Position numbers and translations under genes: made by a program
The notes under the pieces: model-generated
The model's input: only the letters and a program-made list of their open reading frames with translations
The model's database searches: none
What the model was told of the DNA's origin: nothing
Shown here: one piece after another, positions 19,125 to 27,897 of the stretch
Layout: the number at the start of each line of letters is the position of its first letter
Numbering within the stretch: position 1 is the first letter of the stretch
NCBI RefSeq assembly: GCF_014204915.1
Contig: NZ_JACHMH010000001.1
Location: 9,027,501 to 9,091,500, forward strand
DNA: 64,000 nucleotides
Direction: 5' to 3'
Source of the DNA: Crossiella cryophila
Lineage (GTDB): Bacteria; Actinomycetota; Actinomycetes; Mycobacteriales; Pseudonocardiaceae

Positions 19125-19850
19125 GTGGACGCCGCTGACTCCTCCCGCCCGGCCAGGGTGCTCGTCGTCGACGACGAGCCCAACATCCTGGAGCTGCTCT
19201 CGGCCGCGTTGCGGCTGAGCGGGTTCGAGGTGCACGCCGCGGACACCGGGGCCAGGGCGCTGACGGTGGCGCGCGAGGTGGTGCCGGACATCGTGATCCT
19301 GGACGTGATGCTGCCCGATCAGGATGGGTTCACCCTGGCCAGGCGGTTGCGGGCGGCACAGGAACAACTGCCGGTGCTGTTCCTGACCGCGCGGGACGGG
19401 GTGGCCGACCGGATCGCCGGGCTCACCGCGGGCGGCGATGACTACGTGACCAAACCGTTCAGCCTGGAGGAGGTCGTGCTGCGGTTGCGGGCGATCCTGC
19501 GGCGCACCAGGGCGGTGGCCGAACCGGCCGGGGTGAGCGGGAAACTGCGTTACGCCGATGTGGAGCTGGACGAGGACGCGCACGAGGTGCGCCGGTCCGG
19601 CACGCTGATCACGTTGTCCCCCACCGAGTTCAACCTGCTCCGCTACCTGATCACCAACGCGGAGAAGGTGGTCAGCAAGGCGCAGATCCTGGACCGGGTG
19701 TGGAGCTACGACTTCGACGGGGACGGCCGGATCGTCGAGTCCTACATCAGCTACCTGCGACGCAAACTGGACTTCTGCGATCCACCTCTGATCCACACCA
19801 TCCGCGGCGTCGGCTACACCCTGCGGATGCCCAGGTCCGGCGCGCGATGA
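19125..19850 (+). CDS. OmpR/PhoB-type response regulator
   Basis: A 241-residue regulator. The receiver domain (RVLVVDDEPNILELL, phospho-acceptor in IVILDVMLPDQDG, TARDG switch threonine, VTKPFS lysine) is followed by a winged-helix DNA-binding domain (LSPTEFNLLRYLITN, VWSYDFDGDGRIVESYISYLRRKL). The GTG at 19125 is used because it opens directly into the conserved N-terminus. Its stop overlaps the kinase start (ATGA). It follows the glycosyltransferase pair by about 60 bases, so control of cell-envelope glycosylation is inferred. Confidence 0.92.
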   Translation: MDAADSSRPARVLVVDDEPNILELLSAALRLSGFEVHAADTGARALTVAREVVPDIVILDVMLPDQDGFTLARRLRAAQEQLPVLFLTARDGVADRIAGLTAGGDDYVTKPFSLEEVVLRLRAILRRTRAVAEPAGVSGKLRYADVELDEDAHEVRRSGTLITLSPTEFNLLRYLITNAEKVVSKAQILDRVWSYDFDGDGRIVESYISYLRRKLDFCDPPLIHTIRGVGYTLRMPRSGAR

Positions 19851-21292
19851 GGCGGCCGCTGACCCTGCGCACCCGGTTGCTGGTGACGCTGCTGTTGCTG
19901 TCCGGACTGGGACTGGCGGTGGTCGCGGTGACCAGTCAGCTGCTGCTCGCCCGCTCCTTGATGTCCAAAGTGGACGAACAGTTGCAGGGGCTGGCCCGGC
20001 CGTTCAGCAACGACCGCCCGCCGCCGCGCAACCGCCCGCAGGACGGCAGGCCGGACCGGCAGCTGCCCACCGACGCCAGGGTGCTGTTCTTCAGCCCGGG
20101 TGGCGATCTGCGGGACAGCCTGGGCAGCCTGCCCGGCGACGCCAGTGGACCCGAGCTGAACCGCGCCGAGTTGCGCGGCCGGACCGACCGGCCGTTCGTG
20201 GTGCCGGACAAGGCGGGCGGCAGCGACTGGCGGGTGCGGGCGATGGTGATCCCCAACGGGGACATCGTGGTCACCGCGCATTCGCTGGCCGGGCTGGAGG
20301 CCACGCTCAACCAGCTGCTGGTGATCGAACTGGTGGTCGGCGTGCTGGTGCTGGGGCTGATGGCCGCGGCGGCGACCGCGGTGGTGCGCATCGGGTTGCG
20401 GCCGTTGAACCGGATCGAGCAGACCGCGCAGGGCATCGCGGGCGGGGAGATCGACCGGCGGGTGCCGGACAGCGATCCGCGCACCGAGACCGGGCGGCTG
20501 GGCGCGGCGCTGAACGTGATGCTCGGACGGCTGGGCGACGCGCTGCGCGAACGCGAGCAGTCCGAGGGCAGGCTGCGGTTGTTCGTCGGGGACGCCTCGC
20601 ACGAGCTGCGCACCCCGCTGACCTCGATCCGCGGCTTCGCCGAGCTGTACCGCAAGGGCGGCGCGCCGGAACGCGCGGACGTGGACCGGATCATGAGCCG
20701 GATCGAGGCCGAGGCCAGCCGGATGGGCCTGCTGGTCGACGACCTGTTGCTGCTCGCCCAGCTCGACCAGCAGCGGCACTTCGACTTCGCCGAGCAGGAC
20801 CTGCTGGTGCTGGCCGGGGACGCCGCGCACGACGCCCGCGCGCACGATCCCGACCGCAAGGTCACCCTGGTGGCCAAGGACGGTCCGGTGCGGGTGCTCG
20901 GTGATGAGTACCGGCTGCGCCAGGTGCTGGCCAACCTGGTGACCAACGCGCTGCGGCACACCCCGCCGGGCACCCCGGTGCGGATCACCCTGACCAGGGA
21001 ATCCGCCGCGGCGCAACGATCCGCGCCGGCGGCGGCGGCCGGGACCGCGCCGCCGACCGGGGGCGAGGTGGCGGTGCTGGAGGTGGCCGACGACGGGCCG
21101 GGCATCCCGCCGGAGCACGCGCCGCACGTCTTCGACCGCTTCTACCGGGCCGATCCGGGGCGGAGCCGGGCCAACGGCGGTTCCGGGCTGGGGCTGGCGA
21201 TCACCGCGGCGATCGTGCACGCGCACGGCGGGCGGGTCGAGCTGCACACCGGGCAGGGCTCCCGATTCCGGGTGCTGCTGCCACTCGCCTGA
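19847..21292 (+). CDS. HAMP-domain sensor histidine kinase, partner of the preceding regulator
   Basis: A 481-residue membrane kinase. Two transmembrane segments (about 10-33 and 155-180) flank an extracytoplasmic sensor of about 120 residues. Then come a HAMP linker, the phosphorylated histidine in DASHELRTPLTSIRG (about 250) and the ATPase boxes NLVTNALRHTPPG, VADDGPGIPPEH, DRFYRADPGRSR and GSGLGLAI. It is an EnvZ/MprB-like kinase. The 4-base overlap with the response regulator gene makes them a cognate pair. A Pro/Arg-rich stretch occurs in the sensor region. Confidence 0.92.
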   Translation: MRRPLTLRTRLLVTLLLLSGLGLAVVAVTSQLLLARSLMSKVDEQLQGLARPFSNDRPPPRNRPQDGRPDRQLPTDARVLFFSPGGDLRDSLGSLPGDASGPELNRAELRGRTDRPFVVPDKAGGSDWRVRAMVIPNGDIVVTAHSLAGLEATLNQLLVIELVVGVLVLGLMAAAATAVVRIGLRPLNRIEQTAQGIAGGEIDRRVPDSDPRTETGRLGAALNVMLGRLGDALREREQSEGRLRLFVGDASHELRTPLTSIRGFAELYRKGGAPERADVDRIMSRIEAEASRMGLLVDDLLLLAQLDQQRHFDFAEQDLLVLAGDAAHDARAHDPDRKVTLVAKDGPVRVLGDEYRLRQVLANLVTNALRHTPPGTPVRITLTRESAAAQRSAPAAAAGTAPPTGGEVAVLEVADDGPGIPPEHAPHVFDRFYRADPGRSRANGGSGLGLAITAAIVHAHGGRVELHTGQGSRFRVLLPLA

Positions 21293-21432
21293 ATACCTAC
21301 TGGCAAAAATTAACCCGTCCGGGAAAATGCCATCAGGTGATCCCATTACCAGCAGTATTCGATTTCCGACTTTTCGCAAATTGCGACTAGACTCGGACGC
21401 GCTGTCTCCGCTTTGAGAAAGCGAGCCCTCGC

Positions 21433-22371
21433 GTGAACTACCTGCTCGCCGACCGCTATCGGCTCGACGGTGAGCTGGGCCGGGGCGGGATGAGCGTGGT
21501 CTGGTACGGATTCGACACCGTGCTGGAGCGCGAGGTCGCGATCAAGGAACTGCGCACCCCGCCGGACTGGTCCGCCGCCACCGCCGCCGCCCACCACGAG
21601 CGCATCCGCCGGGAGGCCACCAGCGCCGCCCGGCTGGATCACCCGAACGTGGTTCGGGTGCACGATCTGGTGAGTGCGGACGGTAGGCCGTGGATTGTCA
21701 TGGAACAAATTCCGAGTCGATCACTGCAACAGGTGGTCGACGAGGACGGCGCATTGCCGCCGATGCTGGTCGCCCGGATCGGACTGGCGGTGGTGGAGGC
21801 ACTCGACAACGCGCACCACCGCGGGATTCTGCACCGGGACGTGAAACCGGCGAACATCCTGATCGCCGACGACGGGCAGATCTTCCTGACCGATTTCGGG
21901 GTGGCCCGGCTGACCGAGGCGGAAACCGCGGCCACCACCGGCGCACTGCACGGCTCCCCCGGCTACATCGCGCCGGAGCGGCTGAAGGGCCAGCTCCCCC
22001 GGCCCGCCTCGGACTTCTGGTCGCTGGGCGCGACGCTGTTCACGGCGGTGGAGGGCAGATCGCCGTACACGCGGGAAACCGCGGCCGCCACGCTGACCGC
22101 GACGATCACCGCGGAACCGCCGACCACCTCGAAGGCCGGGGTGCTGGGGCCGGTGGTCTCGGCCCTGCTGCGGCGCAATCCGGTGGACCGGCCGGGGCCG
22201 GACCAGTTGCGCGAGCAGCTCGGCCGGATCATGGCCGGACGGGCGGGCTCGCCGCCCCCGCCGAAGCCGACCACCGCGCCGCCGCCCCGACGCACCAGCC
22301 TGGTGTTCGCGGGCATGACCATGCTGGCGCTGAGCGTGGCCATCCTGGTGTACCTGTCGCTGACCCCCTGA
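21433..22371 (+). CDS. Ser/Thr protein kinase with a C-terminal transmembrane anchor
   Basis: A 312-residue protein beginning with GTG. The kinase domain fills residues about 8-265: [38 protein letters not shown] and GSPGYIAPERL. A short Pro-rich linker leads to a single hydrophobic segment at the very end (LVFAGMTMLALSVAILVYLSL) with only a few residues after it. It therefore has no extracytoplasmic sensor domain, unlike PknB. The targets are unknown. A 140-base AT-richer gap separates it from the histidine kinase gene, so it probably has its own promoter. Confidence 0.92.
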   Translation: MNYLLADRYRLDGELGRGGMSVVWYGFDTVLEREVAIKELRTPPDWSAATAAAHHERIRREATSAARLDHPNVVRVHDLVSADGRPWIVMEQIPSRSLQQVVDEDGALPPMLVARIGLAVVEALDNAHHRGILHRDVKPANILIADDGQIFLTDFGVARLTEAETAATTGALHGSPGYIAPERLKGQLPRPASDFWSLGATLFTAVEGRSPYTRETAAATLTATITAEPPTTSKAGVLGPVVSALLRRNPVDRPGPDQLREQLGRIMAGRAGSPPPPKPTTAPPPRRTSLVFAGMTMLALSVAILVYLSLTP

Positions 22372-22379
22372 CTCCGTCG

Positions 22380-22527
22380 GAGTGTTGGCCGTTCCGGTAC
22401 GGGGTGTTGGCCGTTCTGGTACAGGGTTTTGGCCGCTTCGGTACGGCCCGGCCGAGGCTGGGGCGCGACGCTGGGTGGCCCTGCGTACAACAAGTGCCAA
22501 CCCGGCGTACGAGAACGGCGAACACCC
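22380..22527. repeat. Extragenic inverted array of 22-bp units (array A, degenerate)
   Basis: Three forward units (22380-22401, 22402-22423, 22424-22445), then a 38-base centre, then two reversed units (22484-22505, 22506-22527). All are exactly 22 bp. The forward core is GTGTTGGCCGTTNNNGTAC. The third forward unit and both reversed units carry substitutions (for example TTTTGGCCGCTT and GTGCCAAC). The array lies between two convergent genes, ends 18 bases before the binding-protein stop codon at 22546, and contains no gene. Compared with the arrays at 38.6 and 60.0 kb the arm order is swapped (forward first). Confidence 0.85.
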
Positions 22528-22545
22528 GGGCGGGGTGGGCGAGGG

Positions 22546-24027
22546 TCAGGCGGCGCGGATGGCCGCCAGGCGGAGGCCGGTGACGGGGTCCGGGGTGACG
22601 TCTGACAGCCGGGTGGACCAGTACAGGTGACCGTGCGGCGACCACAGCGGGGCCAGCGGCAGCTCGCGCAGCGCGATGTTCTCCGCCAGCCGCAGCTCCC
22701 GGTCGGCCGCCGCCGAGGTGTCCGCGCCGGCCAGGAGTTCGGCGAAGGTCGGGTGGGTGAAGCCCACCCGCGCGGCCAGGGTGGCCAGCAGGGCGGTCGG
22801 GTGGGGGTAGGTGGCGCGGGCGGTGAGCAGGTAGGGGCCGTCGAAGCGGCGGTGTTCGAGCCGGTCGGCGTACTCGGCGGCGGGCAGGCCCTTGGTGGTG
22901 ATGGCCTCGGCGTTGAGGGACAGCCGGAGCTGGGCGGCCAGGGGTTCGATCCAGGTGCGGTGGTCGGTGTCCTGGTCGAAGTACACGGTGAGGTTCTTGG
23001 GCAGTTCGCTCTGCCTGGCCAGCAACGCCGCGGCCTGGACGTCGTGGTTGCAGGGGCGGCAGGCGGAGTCCTTGCGGTCCGCGCCCAGGGCCGAGGGCAG
23101 CAGGGCGGTGGCCGGGGTGACCCGGTGCGCGAGCGGGCCGGTGGCCAGGGCCTCGCGGTCGATGGCCATGGACAGGGCGTGCCTGCGGGCCGGGTCGGCG
23201 TACCCGGGTCCGGCCGGGAAGGCCAGGTAGGTGGTCTCCGGTTGCGGCCAGGTGCTGCTGCGGTTGGCGAACTGGCTGGTCAGCTTGCCGTGTTCGGCGG
23301 CGGGGATCTCGGTGGCCAGGTCGATGCCGCCGGCGACGAGCTGGTTGTACTGGGTTTCCGCGGTGGCCACCACGACCTTGATCGACTCGGATTTGGCCTT
23401 GGTGGCGCCGGCGTAGGCCGGGTTGGCGGTCAGCCGGATGCCCTGGGACCACTGGCCTTCGGCGCGGTAGGGGCCGTTGCCGATCAGGGTGGTCCAGTCC
23501 CGGCGGGTCAGGGCCTGCTCGGACAGCGGCGCGAGCAGGCTGCTGGTGAGCGCGACCGGGAAGTGCCGCTGGGCGGCGGCCAGGGAGACCTCCAGGGTGA
23601 GGTCGTCCGGGGTGCCCACCTCCTGGACCTGGAGCTGATCGAGGAGTCCGGCGGCGGCCCAGCGCTGTTGCCGGGCCATCGCCCAGGTCTGGGCGTAGGC
23701 GCGGGCGGTGACCGGGGTGTTGTCGTGGAAGCGCCAACCCGGGCGCAGCCGGATCGTCCACCGACGTTGGTCGGGACTCTCCACCTTCTCCGCGGCCGCC
23801 GGGACCGGGGCCGCCGCCGGGTCGTCCAGGGTCATCAGCGGTGTCCACAGCGCGCCGACCAGCAGCTTCCCTGGCTGGTCCACGGCCTGTCCGGGCAGCA
23901 GCGCGGCGGGTTCGGTGACCGCGACGGTGAAGGCACCTGGCTGGGCGGGCGCCGGGGCCTCCGGGGTGGTGCAGGCGGTCAGACCGCTGATCGCCAGGGC
24001 CATCAGCAGGGCGTTGCGGCGGCGCAT
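22546..24027 (-). CDS. ABC transporter substrate-binding lipoprotein, family 5 (peptide/nickel type)
   Basis: A 493-residue lipoprotein. The signal MRRRNALLMALAISGLTAC ends in an L-T-A-C lipobox. The mature part has family-5 binding-protein features: WTIRLRPGWRFHDNTPVTARAYAQTW near residue 85, GNGPYRAEG, and AIDREAL in the C-terminal lobe. These proteins capture oligopeptides or similar solutes outside the membrane. No permease or ATPase gene is adjacent, so it is an orphan or serves a remote transporter. The ATG at 24027 is chosen because AGGAGG lies 8 bases upstream and the signal peptide starts there; the frame runs on to 24081. Confidence 0.88.
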   Translation of the reverse strand: MRRRNALLMALAISGLTACTTPEAPAPAQPGAFTVAVTEPAALLPGQAVDQPGKLLVGALWTPLMTLDDPAAAPVPAAAEKVESPDQRRWTIRLRPGWRFHDNTPVTARAYAQTWAMARQQRWAAAGLLDQLQVQEVGTPDDLTLEVSLAAAQRHFPVALTSSLLAPLSEQALTRRDWTTLIGNGPYRAEGQWSQGIRLTANPAYAGATKAKSESIKVVVATAETQYNQLVAGGIDLATEIPAAEHGKLTSQFANRSSTWPQPETTYLAFPAGPGYADPARRHALSMAIDREALATGPLAHRVTPATALLPSALGADRKDSACRPCNHDVQAAALLARQSELPKNLTVYFDQDTDHRTWIEPLAAQLRLSLNAEAITTKGLPAAEYADRLEHRRFDGPYLLTARATYPHPTALLATLAARVGFTHPTFAELLAGADTSAAADRELRLAENIALRELPLAPLWSPHGHLYWSTRLSDVTPDPVTGLRLAAIRAA

Positions 24028-24123
24028 CCGGGCTTCCTCCTTCTGGGGGCGGACAGGTCGATGCCTTGTCCCCCACGGCATCCCAGCCTAGGTTGTTCCT
24101 GGCCGAACGATCGGGAGGGCGTT

Positions 24124-25497
24124 ATGGCTCGGGTAGGGAAGCGGTCCGGGATCGTCGCGATGATCACCGCGCTGGCGCTGGCGGCCACCGCGCTGCCGGC
24201 GTGGGCCTGTGACGAGGAGCAACCGGAGTTCCAGGCGCCCGCCGCCGCCTCCGGGCACGCGCACGGCAAGAGCGGCAAGGACACCGGCGCGGTCAAGAAC
24301 GTCGAACTGGTCGGCTCGGTGCCGGGCGCGCAGGGCGCGATCGCGCTGGACTTCCTGCAGTACGGCCGCCAGGACGTGCTGCTGGTCTCCGGGCAGTTCG
24401 GGCTGAAGTCCTACGACATCAGCAAGGACCCGGCCAAGCCGGTGCAGATCGGCGAGCTGTCCATGCCCGGCCTGTGGGAGACCGAGGACACCGAGGTCGA
24501 CCCCAAGCGCAAGCTGGTCTTCCTGGCCAGGGACCCCAGGGCCTTCGGCGGCAACGTGCAGACCGGCAAGTCCGGCGTGTACATCGTCGACGCCAAGGAC
24601 CCGGCCAAGCTCACCGTGCTCAGCTTCGTCGAGTTGCCCGCCGGGCACACCACGAGCTGCATCGAGGACTGCCGCTACCTGTGGACCGGCGGCCCGGCCA
24701 AGGCCGCGGACATGCCAGCCGACTGGGGCGGGCGCCCGGTGTGGGTGACCGACATCCGGGATCCGCGCAACCCCAAGGTCTTCGCCAAGCCCATCGACAC
24801 CGGCCGCAACGACGGCAAGACCGACTACGTGCACGACGTCCAGGTCGACGCCACCGGCATCGCCTGGGCCGCCGGCCGGGGCGGCGTGCGCGGGTACCGG
24901 ACCAGCGGCTGGCACTGGGACCCGGTGGCCAACCGGATCCGCAAGGCCACCCCGTGGGACCCGATCCCCTACGCCGGCGGCGGCATCGACGAGCTGGCCG
25001 CGGCCTCCAAGTTCATGCACAACAGCTACCGCCAGGTCGGCAGGCGGGCCGGGGACGGCGCGAACCCGTGGCACTACGGCGGCGGCGACCTGCTCTTCGC
25101 CACCGAGGAGGCGTTCAACCCCGGCTGCGCCGCCGACGGCGTGCTGGTGATCTCCTCGCTCAAGGGCTCCTACGGCGGCGAGGGCTGGCGCTCCTCCAAG
25201 GAGAAACCGTTCCGGCTCAACACCGTCGGCACCTGGAGCGTGGCCGGTCAGGAGGGCAGCAACCCGGACAGCGGGGACTGCTCGGCGCACTACTTCGACA
25301 TCCGCGGCAACATCCTGGTGCAGTCCTTCTACGCCCAGGGCACCCGGTTCATCGACGTCAGCGACCCGACCAACCCGACACAGGTCGGCTACTTCCGACC
25401 GGTGGACGCCGCGTCGTGGGAACCTGCGTGGCACCGCGGCCTGACCTACGTGGCGGACAACAAGCGCGGCATCGACATCCTCAAGCTCACGAAGTAG
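24124..25497 (+). CDS. Secreted LVIVD-repeat beta-propeller protein
   Basis: A 457-residue exported protein. An N-terminal signal (VAMITALALAATALPAWA) is followed by a short His/Gly/Lys-rich stretch. Repeats of the LVIVD type then appear (QDVLLVSGQFGLKSYDIS, KSGVYIVDAKDPAKLTVLSFVEL, GTRFIDVSDPTNPTQVGYF). Such repeats build a beta-propeller; no catalytic activity is known. Cysteines in TTSCIEDCRY and NPGCAADG could form disulfides outside the cell. GGAGGG lies 5 bases before the ATG. It is followed after 30 bases by a second secreted propeller-like protein. Confidence 0.85.
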   Translation: MARVGKRSGIVAMITALALAATALPAWACDEEQPEFQAPAAASGHAHGKSGKDTGAVKNVELVGSVPGAQGAIALDFLQYGRQDVLLVSGQFGLKSYDISKDPAKPVQIGELSMPGLWETEDTEVDPKRKLVFLARDPRAFGGNVQTGKSGVYIVDAKDPAKLTVLSFVELPAGHTTSCIEDCRYLWTGGPAKAADMPADWGGRPVWVTDIRDPRNPKVFAKPIDTGRNDGKTDYVHDVQVDATGIAWAAGRGGVRGYRTSGWHWDPVANRIRKATPWDPIPYAGGGIDELAAASKFMHNSYRQVGRRAGDGANPWHYGGGDLLFATEEAFNPGCAADGVLVISSLKGSYGGEGWRSSKEKPFRLNTVGTWSVAGQEGSNPDSGDCSAHYFDIRGNILVQSFYAQGTRFIDVSDPTNPTQVGYFRPVDAASWEPAWHRGLTYVADNKRGIDILKLTK

Positions 25498-25527
25498 TCC
25501 GGCCGGCCTGAGAACCTGGGGGAGACA

Positions 25528-27063
25528 ATGACGATTCCCGAGTCGCCACGCGGTATCGACCGACGGCACCTGCTCACCGGACTGGGCGCGCTGGGCGCGG
25601 CCGCCATGGTGGGCGTGGGCACCGGCACCGCGGCCGCCGCCGAGGCCACCCCGGCGGAGACCGCGCTGGCCGAGGCGGCCGGGATCACCCCGATGGACCT
25701 GCGGTTCCGGATCGCCGAGCAGTTCCGGCCGTTCGCGCTGCTGGCTCCCGGGTTCGAGCAGTACGACACGGCCGCGCCGCCACTGCCCAGGACCAGCGGG
25801 GACTTCCTGGTGCGCACCGGGATCAGCCCGCGCGCGCCGTTCGCCTCGGTGCTGGTCGAGGTCAACGAGCTGGCCCCGGGCGCGTCGGTGGTGGCCGGGC
25901 TGGCCGCCAACTCGGCCAACCGGGTGCTGGCCCGCTACGACGCGGCCGCGGGCACCGCCAGCATCGAGGTCACCGTCAACGGCACCACCACCGTGGTGAA
26001 GTCGGTGGCGGCGAGGTTGCGGGCGCCGTTCCGGTTCGCCTTCGTGGTCAACGAGAACGCGGTCACCGCCCTGCACGACAGCACCGGCACCGGCACCGGC
26101 TGGGCGCCGCTGGTCAGCGAGCGCGACGGCGTGTCGGCCAAGCTGGACCTGCGCCGCCCGGCCACCCTGGGCACCTACGCCTACGCCTACGGCGCGGGCG
26201 GCGACGGTTCGGTGGTGCTGGGCCGGGTGCAGGCGGGCTACTTCGGGCAGGCCGGGCTGCGGGACCTGCACGCGGTGCAGACCCCGGACGGGAAACCCCT
26301 GGTCCGCAACGGAAAGCTGTACCTGACCGCGACCTGCGCCGGGCTGGGCTTCTTCCAGCAGGCGCACTGGGGTGTGTGGACCCTGGACCTGAAGGACCCG
26401 AGCCGGATCACCCAGGTCGCGCAGCTGTACTTCAGCCGCGAGGACGGCGTGATCGTCGGCGACCACGCCGGGCAGATCGTGCTGGACGGCGACGAGTTCA
26501 TCGTGGCGATGAGTTCCTGGGGCGATTTCGCCTTCCGCGGCGTGCACATCCGGCACCTGCGGACCAGGGCGAACGTGCTGGCCGGGGTGCACGTGCTGCC
26601 CACCCAGCGGCTCACCGTGCCCACCAACGTCAGCTCATGGGACCCGTCCATCACCAAGATCGACGGCCGCTGGCACGTCGGCTTCGTGGAAAGCCCCAGC
26701 CAGACCCCGTTCAACTTCCACCCGGCACTGGCCGTGGCCCCGCGCGGCGCCGACTACCACGAACGCCTCACCCTGCGCGGCCGCGACGCGACCGTGCGGG
26801 AGTGCGAGGGCACCATCCTGCAGCGCGTCGGCGGCCAGTGGTACCTGCTGGCCAGCGACGGGATCGGGCGGCAGTACCGGGTCTACGACCTGGACGTGAA
26901 GTTCCTCGGCACCCTGGACGCGCCGTACAAGACCAACATCCCGCACCCGCAGATCGTGCCGGTCGGCAAGAACTGGCTGCTGATCACCTTCGACGGCACC
27001 CAGTACGCCGACCCGGTGCTGGGCTACGGCGGGCACGGCGATGTGATCATCATGCGGGCCTAG
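25528..27063 (+). CDS. Tat-exported beta-propeller-like protein of unknown function
   Basis: A 511-residue protein with a Tat signal (IDRRHLLTGLGALGAAAM, then an alanine-rich cleavage region). The N-terminal part of the mature chain is beta-rich. The C-terminal 300 residues resemble five-bladed propellers of glycoside-hydrolase family 43/32 type (KLYLTATCAGLGFFQQAHWGVW, WDPSITKIDGRWHVGFVESP, QWYLLASDG). I cannot place the three carboxylates needed for glycosidase activity, so no reaction is proposed. GGGGGAG lies 7 bases before the ATG. It probably shares a transcript with the LVIVD gene. Confidence 0.75.
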   Translation: MTIPESPRGIDRRHLLTGLGALGAAAMVGVGTGTAAAAEATPAETALAEAAGITPMDLRFRIAEQFRPFALLAPGFEQYDTAAPPLPRTSGDFLVRTGISPRAPFASVLVEVNELAPGASVVAGLAANSANRVLARYDAAAGTASIEVTVNGTTTVVKSVAARLRAPFRFAFVVNENAVTALHDSTGTGTGWAPLVSERDGVSAKLDLRRPATLGTYAYAYGAGGDGSVVLGRVQAGYFGQAGLRDLHAVQTPDGKPLVRNGKLYLTATCAGLGFFQQAHWGVWTLDLKDPSRITQVAQLYFSREDGVIVGDHAGQIVLDGDEFIVAMSSWGDFAFRGVHIRHLRTRANVLAGVHVLPTQRLTVPTNVSSWDPSITKIDGRWHVGFVESPSQTPFNFHPALAVAPRGADYHERLTLRGRDATVRECEGTILQRVGGQWYLLASDGIGRQYRVYDLDVKFLGTLDAPYKTNIPHPQIVPVGKNWLLITFDGTQYADPVLGYGGHGDVIIMRA

Positions 27064-27897
27064 GTGCCCGGCGAGTCCTGGCGGTGGGACCCCTCGCTGT
27101 ACGCGGGCAGTGCGGCGTACTACGCGAGGGGCCGACTCCCCTACCCCGAGGCCCTCGCCGACGCACTCACGGCTGAGCTGGGCCTGGACGGATCCGGGCG
27201 GCTGCTCGACATCGGCTGCGGGCCAGGCTCGCTGACCTTGTTGCTGGCCAACCGGTTCGAGCAGGCGATCGGCATCGACGCGGACGCGGACATGGTCTCG
27301 GCGGCACGCGGGCACGCCGCCGAAGCCGGGATCGCCAACACCCGGTGGCACTGCCTGCGTGCCGAGGAACTACCGGCCGGGCTGGGCGAATTCCGGCTGA
27401 TCACCTTCGCCCAGTCCTTCCACTGGCTGGACCGCCCGCGGGTGGCCGCGGCGGCCCTCGGCATGCTGACCGCCGACGGCGCCTGCGCGCACGTGCACGC
27501 CACCACCCACCAGGGCCGCGCCGACGGCCCGGCACTGCCCTTCCCCCGGCCCCCGCACCAGGAGATCGCCGCTCTCGTGCGCGACCACCTCGGCGAGGTG
27601 CGGCGGGCGGGCCAGGGCAGCCTGCCGAGGGGCACCGCCGGTGGCGAGGACCTGGTCTACCGGGCGGCCGGGTTCCGCGGACCGCGGCGGATCGAGCTGC
27701 CGGGCCGGGTGGTCACCCGGCGAGCTGACGACCTCGTCGCCGCGGTCTTCTCGCTGTCCAGCTCGGCCCCGCACCTGTTCGGCGACCGGCGCGCGGAGTT
27801 CGAGGCCGATCTCCGGCGACTGCTCCGCGCGGCCGGTCCGGACGGGATCTTCAGCGAGCACACCCACCCGGTCGCGGTGGACCTCTGGCTGCCCTAG
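27064..27897 (+). CDS. Class I SAM-dependent methyltransferase
   Basis: A 277-residue cytosolic protein with the SAM-binding motif I LLDIGCGPGSLT near residue 50, the acidic residue of motif II in AIGIDADADM, and LITFAQSFHWLDRPR, a block common in the methyltransferase-11/UbiE-like group. The substrate is unknown. Its GTG start follows the stop of the propeller gene with no gap, so it is translated from the same mRNA. Its 3' end overlaps the VKOR gene stop on the other strand by 4 bases. Confidence 0.87.
   Translation: MPGESWRWDPSLYAGSAAYYARGRLPYPEALADALTAELGLDGSGRLLDIGCGPGSLTLLLANRFEQAIGIDADADMVSAARGHAAEAGIANTRWHCLRAEELPAGLGEFRLITFAQSFHWLDRPRVAAAALGMLTADGACAHVHATTHQGRADGPALPFPRPPHQEIAALVRDHLGEVRRAGQGSLPRGTAGGEDLVYRAAGFRGPRRIELPGRVVTRRADDLVAAVFSLSSSAPHLFGDRRAEFEADLRRLLRAAGPDGIFSEHTHPVAVDLWLP

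Noticed and set aside
22627-24123. Upstream extension of the LVIVD protein frame by about 500 codons
   Set aside because: It overlaps the binding-protein gene on the other strand; the signal peptide and GGAGGG site place the start at 24124.
24088-26592. 834-residue antisense frame over the two propeller genes
   Set aside because: Shadow composition (Ala/Gly/Val/His-rich) with no domains, while the sense genes have signal peptides and repeats.
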